From Corynebacterium marinum DSM 44953 (lineage in GTDB: Bacteria; Actinomycetota; Actinomycetes; Mycobacteriales; Mycobacteriaceae), in assembly GCF_000835165.1 (NCBI RefSeq), contig NZ_CP007790.1, forward strand, positions 2,294,001 through 2,358,000: a stretch of DNA of 64,000 nt, given 5' to 3'. Of the stretch, positions 43,093 to 51,403 are shown in pieces. The first letter of the stretch is position 1. The number at the start of each line of letters is the position of its first letter. The notes beneath the pieces were generated by a model. The model worked only from the letters and a program-made list of their open reading frames with translations, was not told the DNA's origin and searched no databases. The translations under genes and the position numbers were made by a program.

Positions 43093-44124
43093 CTACTTGA
43101 CGGTCTTGCCCACGGAGTGGAGGTCCTGGCAGGCCTCGAGGACGCGGGCGGCCATGCCCTGCTCCGCCTTCTTCAGGTAGGAGCGCGGGTCGTAGGCCTT
43201 CTTGTTGCCCACCTCACCGTCAATCTTGAGCACGCCGCTGTAGTTCTCGAACATGTGACCGACGATCGGGCGCGTGAAAGCGTACTGGGTGTCGGTGTCC
43301 ACGTTCATCTTGATGACGCCGTAACGCAGGGACTCCTCGATCTTCTCCTTCTCGGAGCCGGAGCCGCCGTGGAAGACGAAGTCGAAGGGCAGCGCGTCGT
43401 CAGACAGGCCCAGCTTCTTGCGCGCGACCTGCTGGCCCTCGAGCAGGACCTCCGGGCGCAGCTTGACGTTGCCCGGCTTGTACACGCCGTGCACGTTGCC
43501 GAAGGTGGCGGCCAGCAGGTAGCGGCCGTTCTCGCCGGTGCCGATGGCGTCGATGGTCTTCTCGAAGTCCTCCGCGGTGGTGTAGAGGTTGGCGCCGGCC
43601 TTGGCCTCGACACCGTCCTCCTCGCCGCCGACGACACCGATCTCGATCTCGAGGATGATGTTGGCGTTGCGGGACTTCTCCAGCAGCTCCTGCGCGATCT
43701 CGAGGTTCTCGTCGATCGGCACAGCGGAGCCGTCCCACATGTGGGACTGGAAGAGCGGCAGCTGGCCGGCGTCGACGCGCTCCTGGGAGATGGCCAGCAG
43801 GGGGCGGACGTACTCGTCGAGCACCTCCTTCTGGCAGTGGTCCGTGTGCAGCGCGACGTTGATGCCGTAGTGCTTCGCGGCCTCGTGCGCGAAGGAGGCG
43901 AGAGCGACTGCGCCGGCGACCTTGTTCTTCACTCCCAGACCGGAACCGAACTCGGCGCCGCCGGTGGAGAACTGGATGATGCCGTCGGACTCCGCCTCTG
44001 CGAAGCCCTTCAGAGCAGCGTTGATGGTCTCCGAAGAAGTGCAGTTGATCGCCGGGAAGGCGTAGCCGCCCTCCTTGGCTCGATCGAGCATCTCGTTGTA
44101 GACCTCGGGAGTTGCAATAGGCAT
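43093..44124 (-). CDS. fba: Class II fructose-bisphosphate aldolase
   Basis: 343 residues, the class IIA length. Zn and catalytic motifs: NVALHTDHCQKE (Asp and His), ILEIEIGVVGGEEDGVE, a LLAATFGNVHGVY strand (Zn His), FVFHGGSGSEKEKI and VIKMNVDTDTQ. It cleaves fructose-1,6-bisphosphate in glycolysis and works in reverse for gluconeogenesis. GGAGG stands nine bases before the ATG. A CTGTG/CACAG dyad (44147-44160) overlaps the presumed promoter. Confidence 0.97.
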   Translation of the reverse strand: MPIATPEVYNEMLDRAKEGGYAFPAINCTSSETINAALKGFAEAESDGIIQFSTGGAEFGSGLGVKNKVAGAVALASFAHEAAKHYGINVALHTDHCQKEVLDEYVRPLLAISQERVDAGQLPLFQSHMWDGSAVPIDENLEIAQELLEKSRNANIILEIEIGVVGGEEDGVEAKAGANLYTTAEDFEKTIDAIGTGENGRYLLAATFGNVHGVYKPGNVKLRPEVLLEGQQVARKKLGLSDDALPFDFVFHGGSGSEKEKIEESLRYGVIKMNVDTDTQYAFTRPIVGHMFENYSGVLKIDGEVGNKKAYDPRSYLKKAEQGMAARVLEACQDLHSVGKTVK

Positions 44125-44389
44125 AGAGTTATCCTCCAGATAGATACTGTGTAATCACAGTCGACGTAACTGACACGCGTACGGGCCAGCAGCCCGGCAC
44201 TGGATCCCAGTATGCCCGCAATTTCCCTGCCCCGCCGGGGAACATACCCCCTCTTGGGCGCCCCGGGGCCCCGGGGTCCTTCGACCTGCACGCCCGGAGG
44301 CTGGACCGCCGGAATTGCCCGGCCACCCGCCCCATCTTCCGCCGAAATGAGGGGCCGCTCCGAAGATACGGCGCGAGATGATGCGGCCA

Positions 44390-44545
44390 GTGCCGAGGAC
44401 GCAGGAATCTACGGGTCCTGCGACGGTCCAGCCGCACAAGGTCGGCCGGGTGGTTCACTACAGCCTCACGGACCCCCGGATCCACGAGCTCCTGCACCAC
44501 CTGGGTGGCACACACTCCCACGACAATCCACTGCCCGGAGAGTGA
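44390..44545 (+). pseudogene. Remnant of an ArsR-family regulator (C-terminal end)
   Basis: In the frame ending at TGA 44543-44545 the sequence reads HKVGRVVHYSLTDPRIHELL and then HHLGGTHSHD, the classic wing-strand plus final helix of ArsR/SmtB repressors. Just upstream another frame reads ASAEDAGIY, like the recognition-helix end. No complete DNA-binding domain or start remains. The remainder of the 443-base gap (44125-44567) shows only GC-rich dyads. The call rests on a short motif. Confidence 0.4.
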
Positions 44546-44567
44546 TCAAGCGGCGACCGGGGCCGCC

Positions 44568-45770
44568 CTACATGCTCCGGGAGCGGTCCCGGTCGGCCAC
44601 CACGCGGGCGGCCGCCTCGAGCAGCATCCAGCCGGAGAGCTGGACGGAGAGGTCGCGCTCGTCGATACGCAGGACGCCGAGAGCCTCGGGCAGTGTCGAG
44701 GGTGCGAGCCCGTAGTTGTGCGGCAGTCGGGCATCGGCGGTCCAGTCGGTGGCGAAGACCGGCAGACCGTCGACCTCGAGGCGGCGGTTCCAGACCGATT
44801 CCGCGGAAGCGAGGACGAGACGGGAGGCGATCCTCTTCGCGGCCCGGTTGGCGGGGCTGTCGGAGGGCAGGCGCACAGCGACATCGGCGAGGTACCGGAC
44901 GAGTATGCCCTTGAACAGCCCGCCGTCGCCGTCGCCGGTCTGCCAGTCGATGACGCCGGCCGGAGTGGCCATGCGGGTCGCCACGGCCTGGACCAGGGAA
45001 CGGATGCGGGTGATGTAGGGCATCGCCACGTCGACGGCCTCCGCGTCCGCCACACCGTCAATCTCATCGGCATGCTCGAAGCCGGCCTGCGTGCGCAGCG
45101 CCAGGGCGATCTCCAGGTTCGCGCCGAGGGTCACGCCCTGGCAGTAGGGGTGCAGGTCCTTGACCAGCTCGGGGCCGTGCATGCGCATCCGGATGCCATC
45201 CATGATCAGCCCGTGGTCGTCGACGAGGTTGTCGTGGATCCACTCCACGATGGTGCGGGCCTGCCCGAGCCGGCCTGTGCGCGCCATCATGATGGCGGCC
45301 GGGCCGTTGGAGGGCACGTTGTAGAACGTCTCCCCGGTCCGCCAGGGCAGGACGCCGGTGAGGGAGTCGATGCCGTCGACGAGGTTGTCCTCCAGCCGAG
45401 TGACCTGGGCCGGCATGGGGACCTGGGACAGTGCCCCGGCGCGGCGCATCGCCAGCGCCAGCCAGGCCTTGTCGTCGTAGTACCGGTTGGCGGTCAGGGG
45501 GCCGAGGTTGCGCAGACGGATGCCGTTGACGGTGTTGCGGATCGTGCTCCGGCGCGCCCGGGTGGGGCGCCGCTCGCCGGCGTCGACGAGGCAGTCGAGA
45601 TAGTGGGCCTGCCACCAGTAGTGCCAGTGATGGAAGAGGACTTCCTTGGTGGTGGGGGGCCAACTCACCACGGCGAGGTTCGTGCGGGGCAGACCCCACA
45701 GCCGCCTGGCGTGGCGCTCATTGATGGCGGATTCGGCCAGATCCGCCCGATGGGCCCAGGTTTCCTGCAC
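44568..45770 (-). CDS. Glycoside hydrolase family 76 protein
   Basis: About 400 residues with an (alpha/alpha)6 barrel pattern. The catalytic pair is visible in NRYYDDKAWLALAM, with later FYNVPSNGPAAIMMARTG and PYCQGVTLGANLEIALA. GH76 enzymes are endo-alpha-1,6-mannanases; in Corynebacteriales they may act on lipomannan or glycogen-like polymers. There is no obvious signal peptide, so it may be cytoplasmic or exported another way. GTG 45770 after GGAAG is preferred over TTG 45797. A large palindrome lies upstream. Confidence 0.85.
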   Translation of the reverse strand: MQETWAHRADLAESAINERHARRLWGLPRTNLAVVSWPPTTKEVLFHHWHYWWQAHYLDCLVDAGERRPTRARRSTIRNTVNGIRLRNLGPLTANRYYDDKAWLALAMRRAGALSQVPMPAQVTRLEDNLVDGIDSLTGVLPWRTGETFYNVPSNGPAAIMMARTGRLGQARTIVEWIHDNLVDDHGLIMDGIRMRMHGPELVKDLHPYCQGVTLGANLEIALALRTQAGFEHADEIDGVADAEAVDVAMPYITRIRSLVQAVATRMATPAGVIDWQTGDGDGGLFKGILVRYLADVAVRLPSDSPANRAAKRIASRLVLASAESVWNRRLEVDGLPVFATDWTADARLPHNYGLAPSTLPEALGVLRIDERDLSVQLSGWMLLEAAARVVADRDRSRSM

Positions 45771-45797
45771 GTTTCTTCCGTCGCTCCCGAGGGTCAA

Positions 45798-45822
45798 GGT
45801 GTAACATCTTTTATGTCACACC
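45798..45822. promoter_or_regulatory. 25-base palindrome upstream of GH76 gene
   Basis: GGTGTAACAT (45798-45807) and ATGTCACACC (45813-45822) are inverted repeats with 9 of 10 pairs and a 5-nt spacer. It covers the likely promoter of the GH76 gene. It lies 27 bases from the stop of the upstream trmH gene. Likely a dimeric repressor site; the regulator is unknown. Confidence 0.55.
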
Positions 45823-45848
45823 AGGATAACGATTTGCTCTTCACGGCG

Positions 45849-46502
45849 TCACCAGGCGTGGCGGAGATCTCCGTGTTGGCGGATCCACGTGTGCATCGCG
45901 ATGCCGGCAGCCACACCGGCGTTGATCGACCTGGTCGAACCGAACTGGGCGATCGAGCAGGTCATCAGCGCACTCTCCGCAGCCTCCGGGGTGATGCCCG
46001 GCCCCTCCTGCCCGAAGAGCAGGAGGCACTCGCGCGGCAGCTGGGCGGTCTCGAGCGGAACAGAACCCGGGGTGTTGTCGATGGCCACCACCGTCAGATC
46101 GTTCCGGATCGCCCACACCAGCAGCGAATGGACGTCCGGGTGGTGCATGAGGTGCTGGTACCGGTCGGTGACCATCGCGCCCCGCCGGTTCCACCGCCGC
46201 CGGCCGACGATGTGCACCGTGTCCGCCGCGAAGGCGTTCGCGGTCCGCACCACGGTGCCGATGTTCGCGTCATTCTCGAAGTTCTCGATCGCCACGTGCA
46301 GTGGGTGCCGGCGCTTGTCGACGTCCGCCAAGATCGCCTCGCGCGTCCAGTAGCGGTACGCGTCCACCACGTTGCGGCGGTCGCCGTGCTCGAGCAGGTC
46401 GGGGTCGTAGCGCCCGTCAGCGGGCCAGGCGCCTTCCCAGGGACCGACCCCGTGCCGCCCCTCGCCCCATTCCGTCGGCCCCTTAGACGAGTCCAAGGTC
46501 AT
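45849..46502 (-). CDS. TrmH/SpoU family RNA 2'-O-methyltransferase
   Basis: 217 residues. SPOUT motifs: ENFENDANIGTVVRTANAF (motif 1), LLLFGQEGPGI (motif 2) and IAQFGSTRSINAGVAAGIAM (motif 3, trefoil knot). It methylates ribose in tRNA or rRNA using SAM. The start overlaps the pyrE end by 20 bases on the same strand, so it is cotranscribed with pyrE. M. tuberculosis has the same linkage (Rv0380c to Rv0382c). Confidence 0.92.
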   Translation of the reverse strand: MTLDSSKGPTEWGEGRHGVGPWEGAWPADGRYDPDLLEHGDRRNVVDAYRYWTREAILADVDKRRHPLHVAIENFENDANIGTVVRTANAFAADTVHIVGRRRWNRRGAMVTDRYQHLMHHPDVHSLLVWAIRNDLTVVAIDNTPGSVPLETAQLPRECLLLFGQEGPGITPEAAESALMTCSIAQFGSTRSINAGVAAGIAMHTWIRQHGDLRHAW

Positions 46503-47037
46503 CCAGCCCCAGCAGGGACCGGTACTCCAGGCCTTCGGCGCGGATGACCTCGTCCGCGCCGGTCGCCCGGTCGACGACGGTGGCCACCCCGATGACCTCG
46601 GCGCCCAGCTCGCGCAGAGCGGCCACGGCGGTCAACGGAGAGTTGCCGGTGGTGGTGGTGTCCTCGACGACGAGGACCTTCTTCCCGACGACGTCCGGAC
46701 CCTCCACGCGGCGCTGCATGCCGTGTTTCTTGGCCTCCTTGCGCACCACGAAGGCGTCGATCGGGCGGCCGTCGGCGTGCATGACGGCGGTGGCCACCGG
46801 ATCAGCACCCAGGGTGAGACCACCGACGGAGACGAAGTCCCAGTCCGCGGTCAATTCCCGGAGGAGCTCGCCGATGAGCTTGGAAGCCCGGTTGTGCAGG
46901 GTGGCCCGCCGCAGATCGACGTAGTAGTCGGCTTCCCTGCCTGAGGACAGGGTCACCTGGCCGTGGACGACGGCGAGTTCCTTGACCAGCTCTGCCAACT
47001 CGGCGAGCTTCTCCTGGTCGACGGTGGGGTTCGTCAT
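46483..47037 (-). CDS. pyrE: Orotate phosphoribosyltransferase
   Basis: 184 residues. Motifs: SGREADYYVDLR, VGGLTLGADPVATA, RKEAKKHGMQRRVEG (catalytic Lys loop) and the PRPP motif VLVVEDTTTTGNS. It makes orotidine monophosphate from orotate and PRPP in pyrimidine synthesis. ATG 47037 follows AAGGA by about 8 bases. A -10, TATGCT (47084-47079, minus), is upstream. It is the first gene of a pyrE-trmH operon. Confidence 0.95.
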   Translation of the reverse strand: MTNPTVDQEKLAELAELVKELAVVHGQVTLSSGREADYYVDLRRATLHNRASKLIGELLRELTADWDFVSVGGLTLGADPVATAVMHADGRPIDAFVVRKEAKKHGMQRRVEGPDVVGKKVLVVEDTTTTGNSPLTAVAALRELGAEVIGVATVVDRATGADEVIRAEGLEYRSLLGLDDLGLV

Positions 47038-47110
47038 GGCTGATGTCCTTCTCCTGCCGGGGATGTCTTGACAGTCCCAGCATAGATTCCGCGTCCACCC
47101 GACGGGTCGA

Positions 47111-48175
47111 TCAGGCCCCGGGCTCGTCGTCGAAGATCGAGGATCCGCGCCGCAGGTCCCGCGGCATCTGCACACCCCGGGGATGATCGACGTGCGAACC
47201 GTCCGCGATCGGCGCCACCTCGTCGGCGCCCACCCCGCGGGGCTCCACCACGCCGCGGGCCACAGGCTGCCGGCGGCTCGGCATGTCGAGCGGCTCCTCC
47301 GGGCGCTGGACCAACGGACGATCCCCCAGCTCCGGCCCGTCCCCGACCAGCTCCAGCACCCCGAACCCGGGCTGCGGCGGCTCCGGCATCTGCCGGGTGG
47401 GATCAAGATCGTCCAGCTGCAGCACCTGCGCCGCCACACCTCTCGGAGGGAGGGCGCGGGCGGCGTCCGCGAGCAGGCTGAGCGGGGCGAGCATCGCCTC
47501 CCAGTCGGCCGAGTGCGAGCCGCGCGCCGTCTGCGCCAGCACCCAGTCCGATTCCATCCACACGGCGGTGACGACCTCCGGCATCACCTCGAAGGCGGTG
47601 GTCACCCGTTCGTCGACCAGCCGCTGAGCAACACCCGTGTCCGTGGCCAGCACACGGAACTCGCCCAGCGTGAGAGCTTCGATGAGATCGGCGGAGGACT
47701 CCTCCTCCGGGGCCGAGATCCGGCGCGCATCGATGACGACGTCCGACGCCGCCCCCCGGCGCACCGCCATCACGTTGACCCCGCCCAGGTCCATGAGCAG
47801 CATCTCGTGCCCGTAGGCCTGGCCGCTGACAATGTCCTTCGCCGCCGCCCCGCCGGCCGCGGCGCCCCGCGACCATTCGTCGTTGAGCCAGTCGTCGGAG
47901 CGGGAGAATTCGAAACCCTTCTCCTCCGCCCAGGCGCGGCGCTCCCGGCGCAGGGCGAGGGGCAGGGTGAGACCGTGGCGGCGCTCCGGGGCCGGAGCCG
48001 AGGCCGGCTGCTCCTCCGGTGGCTGCGGCGGCGGCTGCAGCTCCACCTCCGCCTCCGGCTCCCGTTCGGCAACCGGCTCCCGCTCCGGCCGGGGCCTCTG
48101 CCGGGCGTCGAAACGCCACAACAGGGCCGCCGCACCGGCGGCGAACGCGGCGAGAGCAAAGGCAATGGTGGACAT
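47111..48175 (-). CDS. Membrane-anchored hypothetical protein (Rv0383c-like)
   Basis: 354 residues. One N-terminal membrane helix (STIAFALAAFAAGAAALLW) is followed by a Pro/Glu-rich linker (35-70) and a soluble domain with EKGFEFSRSDDWLNDEW, GHEMLLMDLGGVNVMAVRR and a C-terminal Pro-rich tail. It is a conserved actinobacterial hypothetical between pyrE and clpB, as in M. tuberculosis, and its function is unknown. TATTGT lies 8 bases before ATG 48175, so the message may be leaderless. Confidence 0.7.
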   Translation of the reverse strand: MSTIAFALAAFAAGAAALLWRFDARQRPRPEREPVAEREPEAEVELQPPPQPPEEQPASAPAPERRHGLTLPLALRRERRAWAEEKGFEFSRSDDWLNDEWSRGAAAGGAAAKDIVSGQAYGHEMLLMDLGGVNVMAVRRGAASDVVIDARRISAPEEESSADLIEALTLGEFRVLATDTGVAQRLVDERVTTAFEVMPEVVTAVWMESDWVLAQTARGSHSADWEAMLAPLSLLADAARALPPRGVAAQVLQLDDLDPTRQMPEPPQPGFGVLELVGDGPELGDRPLVQRPEEPLDMPSRRQPVARGVVEPRGVGADEVAPIADGSHVDHPRGVQMPRDLRRGSSIFDDEPGA

Positions 48176-48209
48176 CACCCTCGACAATAGTGCGCAATGG
48201 CGGTGCGCT

Positions 48210-49049
48210 CTAGAAGCCGCGCTCCACCGGGTTGGCCGTGTCGGCCGACCACTGGGACCACCCGCAGACGTAATGGCGGGCGATGCCCATTCCGGCATGC
48301 TCCATCGCGGCGAGCAGCAGGGCCGAATGGTTGCCGGAACCGGAGTACACGATCACCCCTCCGCCGGAGGTGATCCCTTCCCGGGCGAAACGGTCCCGGA
48401 TCTCCTCGGGGCTGCGCACCAACCGGTCCTCGTCGTACAAGTCGGCTGCCGGGATGTTGACGGCGCCGGGGATGTGGCCGGCCTTGAGGTCCAGGATCTC
48501 GCGGAGGCCTTGAAAACGGCGGGAATCCCGGGCGTCGACGAGCACTCCCCCCTCGGCGAGATGCTCCCGCACGTCGTCGATGTCCGCCACGGGTAGCATC
48601 CCTGCGCGGACCTCGGCGCCGTTGGCGGTGGCGAAGTTGCCCGGCCCGCCCACGATGGGGAAGTTGAGGCGGTCCCAGGCCCGGAGTCCGCCGTCGAGCA
48701 GCTGCACGTTGGTCAGGCCCGCCCAACTCAGGATCCACCAGGTGCGGGCCGCCATGAGGCCGCGCCCCTCGTCGTAGACGACCACCCTGCCCCCGTCCGA
48801 CAGACCCCAGCGCCGGAACCAGTCCTGCAGGTGGTGGGGTTCGGGAAGGGGGTTGCGGCCGTCCTCCGAACTGGGGACGCCGGCCAGCGCGTACGCGGGA
48901 TCGCAGAATAGTGCGGTGGGCACGTGCTCGGATTCGAAACGGTGGAGGCCCGCGCCTTCCCTCGGCTCCCAGAAAGCACCGAGCACCGTCTGCCGGTGGC
49001 CATGGTAGATGTCGTCGCGGAGGGACTGTGCGCTCACGAATGGGCTCAT
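48210..49049 (-). CDS. Two-domain rhodanese-like sulfurtransferase, catalytic Cys replaced by Ser
   Basis: 279 residues with the two rhodanese domains of SseA-type enzymes. The first ends in VVVYDEGRGLMAARTWW, WILSWAG and LLDGGLRAW; the second has VLVDARDSRRFQG, GHIPGAVNIPA and the active-site loop. That loop reads VIVYSGSGNHSA where the family expects Y-C-x-x-G. Codon TCC is one base from TGC. Thiosulfate:cyanide sulfurtransferase activity is therefore doubtful. TAAACT, 6 bases before the ATG, predicts a leaderless message. C. glutamicum has a similar gene here. Confidence 0.8.
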   Translation of the reverse strand: MSPFVSAQSLRDDIYHGHRQTVLGAFWEPREGAGLHRFESEHVPTALFCDPAYALAGVPSSEDGRNPLPEPHHLQDWFRRWGLSDGGRVVVYDEGRGLMAARTWWILSWAGLTNVQLLDGGLRAWDRLNFPIVGGPGNFATANGAEVRAGMLPVADIDDVREHLAEGGVLVDARDSRRFQGLREILDLKAGHIPGAVNIPAADLYDEDRLVRSPEEIRDRFAREGITSGGGVIVYSGSGNHSALLLAAMEHAGMGIARHYVCGWSQWSADTANPVERGF

Positions 49050-49174
49050 CCCCGCAGTTTAGAGGCGGTTCGGGCTGGACGCAGCATCCGGCGGGACGCC
49101 CCCTCCGGCGCAACGGCCGCGAAACAGGAGGCGGCCCCTTTCCACCGCGGCAGCGCCGGGCATACCCTGTCCCT

Positions 49175-50527
49175 GTGAGGCCTTTCCACCACGTTCTGGT
49201 GAACACCATGCTCGCGAACATCACCACGAGCTACCTCTGGTTCTGCCTGGCCTTCTGGGTCTACCTGGAGACGCGCAACGTCGGCCTGACCGGCCTGGTC
49301 AACGGCCTCTACATGGCCCTGATCGCGGTCGGGTCGATCTTCTTCGGTTCCGTTGTCGACCACCACCGGAAGAAGACGGTGATGGTGATCGCGGCCGCCG
49401 CCACGCTGGTGGCGTTCGGCCTCGCCGCCCTCGTGTGGGTCCTGTGGGTCGACCCGGCGCAGGTGCGTGCCGACGACCCCGCCATCCTCGCCTTCGCCGC
49501 CCTCGTCCTCGTCGGCGCTGTGGTCGAGCAGATGCGCAACGTGGCACTGTCCACGACCGTGACGCTGATGGTCCCCGAAGCCGGGCGCGACAAGGCCAAC
49601 GGTCTGGTCGGGATGGTGCAGGGCATCGCGTTCTTCCTCACCTCGGTGATCTCCGGCCTGTCGATCGGCTACCTCGGCATGGAGATCTCCCTGTGGATCG
49701 CACTGGGGCTGACTGTGCTCGCGCTGGTGCACCTGGCGCCCATCCGGATAACGGAGACCCAGATCGTGACCTCGGGAACTGCGGACGGCGCAGCTGACGT
49801 GACCACTGCCGGCATCGACCTGCGCGGCTCGTGGGCGGTGATCCGGGTGGTGCCGGGGCTGCTGGCGCTGATCCTGTTCTCGTCCTTCAACAACCTCATG
49901 GGCGGGGTGTACACCGCACTCATGGACCCCTACGGGTTGGAGATGTACGGCCCGCAGCTGTGGGGGATCGTCCTCGGCGTGACGTCGGTCGCGTTCATCC
50001 TCGGCGGTGCGCTGGTGTCGAAGGTGGGCCTCGGCGGCAACCCGGTCCGCACCCTGCTGTTGGTCAACCTGGCCGTGGCGGCGATCGGCACGGTCTTCGC
50101 GCTGCGGGAGTGGTGGTGGCTCTTCGCCCTCGGCATGCTCGCCTTCATGGCCCTCATTCCCGCCGCGGAGGCCGCCGAGCAGACGATTCTCCAACGCGTC
50201 GTCCCCTTCCGTCGGCAGGGGCGGGTGTTCGGACTGGCGATCGCCATCGAGATGGTCGCCAACCCCGTCTCGGCGATCACCGTGGCCGTGGTGGCGCAGT
50301 CCTACGTGATCCCGTGGATGGACTCACCCGCCGGCCGTGATGCGTTCGGCCGGCTTCTGGGTGAGGGCGGGACACGGGGCATGGCGCTGATGTTCCTGGC
50401 CTCCAGCGCAGTGATGGTGGCGGTCGTCGCGCTCGCATTCTTCTCCCGCCCGTACCACCGGCTGTCGGAGTATTACGCCTCCACCAGCCAGGATGTGGCG
50501 GGGCAGGCGGACACCCCCGTCAGTTGA
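49175..50527 (+). CDS. MFS transporter
   Basis: 450 residues, 12 predicted helices. Start GTG 49175 follows TACCCT (49163-49168) by six bases, indicating a leaderless message. Sequence: VNTMLANITTSYLWFCLAFW, GSVVDHHRKKTVMV (motif A), LMVPEAGRDKANGLVG, and ILQRVVPFRRQGRVFGLAIA in the second half, resembling enterobactin/macrolide-type MFS exporters (EntS-like, MefA-like). The substrate is not known. It converges with the DUF302 gene with 8 overlapping bases. Confidence 0.85.
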   Translation: MRPFHHVLVNTMLANITTSYLWFCLAFWVYLETRNVGLTGLVNGLYMALIAVGSIFFGSVVDHHRKKTVMVIAAAATLVAFGLAALVWVLWVDPAQVRADDPAILAFAALVLVGAVVEQMRNVALSTTVTLMVPEAGRDKANGLVGMVQGIAFFLTSVISGLSIGYLGMEISLWIALGLTVLALVHLAPIRITETQIVTSGTADGAADVTTAGIDLRGSWAVIRVVPGLLALILFSSFNNLMGGVYTALMDPYGLEMYGPQLWGIVLGVTSVAFILGGALVSKVGLGGNPVRTLLLVNLAVAAIGTVFALREWWWLFALGMLAFMALIPAAEAAEQTILQRVVPFRRQGRVFGLAIAIEMVANPVSAITVAVVAQSYVIPWMDSPAGRDAFGRLLGEGGTRGMALMFLASSAVMVAVVALAFFSRPYHRLSEYYASTSQDVAGQADTPVS

Positions 50528-50915
50528 GGCTGTTGACAGCCTTGGCCAGCAGGTCGGAGACCTCTTCGGCGGCGGCGGTCAGCTCCTCGTTCCCGGCGGC
50601 GGCCATGAGCGTGCGGGGATCGACGGCCTCGACGAAGATCTCCTCGGCGTTCTCCGGGTTGCGGCGGACGGTGACGTTGCAGGGCAGGAGCGCCCCCACC
50701 TGGCGTTCGACCTGCAGCGCCCGGTGGGCGAAGCCCGGGTTGCAGGCGCCGAGGATGAGGTAGTCCTCGATGTCGGCGTCGAGCTTCTTCTTCAGGGTGG
50801 CGGTCATGTCGATCTCGGTGAGGACACCGAAACCCACCTCGGCGAGCGCGTCGCGGGTGCGCTGGACGGCGTCCTCGAAATCGGTGTGGAGGGTGGTGGC
50901 GATGGTGAGCGACAT
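50520..50915 (-). CDS. DUF302 family protein
   Basis: 131 residues. The sequence follows the DUF302 pattern: a start SLTIATTLHTDFEDAVQRTRDAL, GFGVLTEIDMTATLKKKL, YLILGACNPGFAHRAL and LLPCNVTVRR. Family proteins bind small ligands or metals and are often near sulfur or redox genes; the Cys in LGACNP is conserved. Function is not established. Overlaps the MFS stop by 8 bases. Confidence 0.85.
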   Translation of the reverse strand: MSLTIATTLHTDFEDAVQRTRDALAEVGFGVLTEIDMTATLKKKLDADIEDYLILGACNPGFAHRALQVERQVGALLPCNVTVRRNPENAEEIFVEAVDPRTLMAAAGNEELTAAAEEVSDLLAKAVNSLN

Positions 50916-50994
50916 GCAGGTTCCTTCCGATACAGCGGGATGGATGACATCGCCCACACTACCGGCGGGAAACCCCCGTCGCAGGGACCCCGGC

Positions 50995-51390
50995 TCACTC
51001 CGCCGCGATCTGCACGACCCCCTGATCCGCGAGGTCGGCGAGGTGCGCCCGGATCCCCTCCCCCGGTGCATCTGGCCCGACGCTGAGCACCAGCAGGCCC
51101 GGCAGCGGCTGTTCCACCCGGCACCCGAGGTCCTCCAGCCGCTGGCGGAGCGCGGCGGCGAAGGGGGCGTCGACAAGCACGCGCACCGTGGTGTTCCCGC
51201 CGGCCACGACGACGCGGTCGACGTTGGGCCGCCCGTCCAGGGTGACGCAGGAGACGATGTCGCCGAGTGCCAGGCCCTCCGCGACGACCGGGATCGAACA
51301 GAGGACGAAATGACCGCCGCCGAGGGGGTCGGCGGCGAGTTCCTCGGAATCGACGCCCGGGAGCGCCACCGGCGCAATGAGAGTGACCAT
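50995..51390 (-). CDS. Small hypothetical protein (possibly DUF4265-like)
   Basis: 131 residues. The sequence HFVLCSIPVVAEGLALGDIV then DRVVVAGGNTTVRVLVD resembles DUF4265-type proteins, with a beta-rich N-terminal half and a helical C-terminus (LRQRLEDLGCRVEQPLPG). It is 79 bases from the DUF302 gene and 13 bases downstream of the glgC-like gene, suggesting a common transcript. I cannot give a role. Confidence 0.55.
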   Translation of the reverse strand: MVTLIAPVALPGVDSEELAADPLGGGHFVLCSIPVVAEGLALGDIVSCVTLDGRPNVDRVVVAGGNTTVRVLVDAPFAAALRQRLEDLGCRVEQPLPGLLVLSVGPDAPGEGIRAHLADLADQGVVQIAAE

Positions 51391-51403
51391 GATGGACCGC
51401 ACC

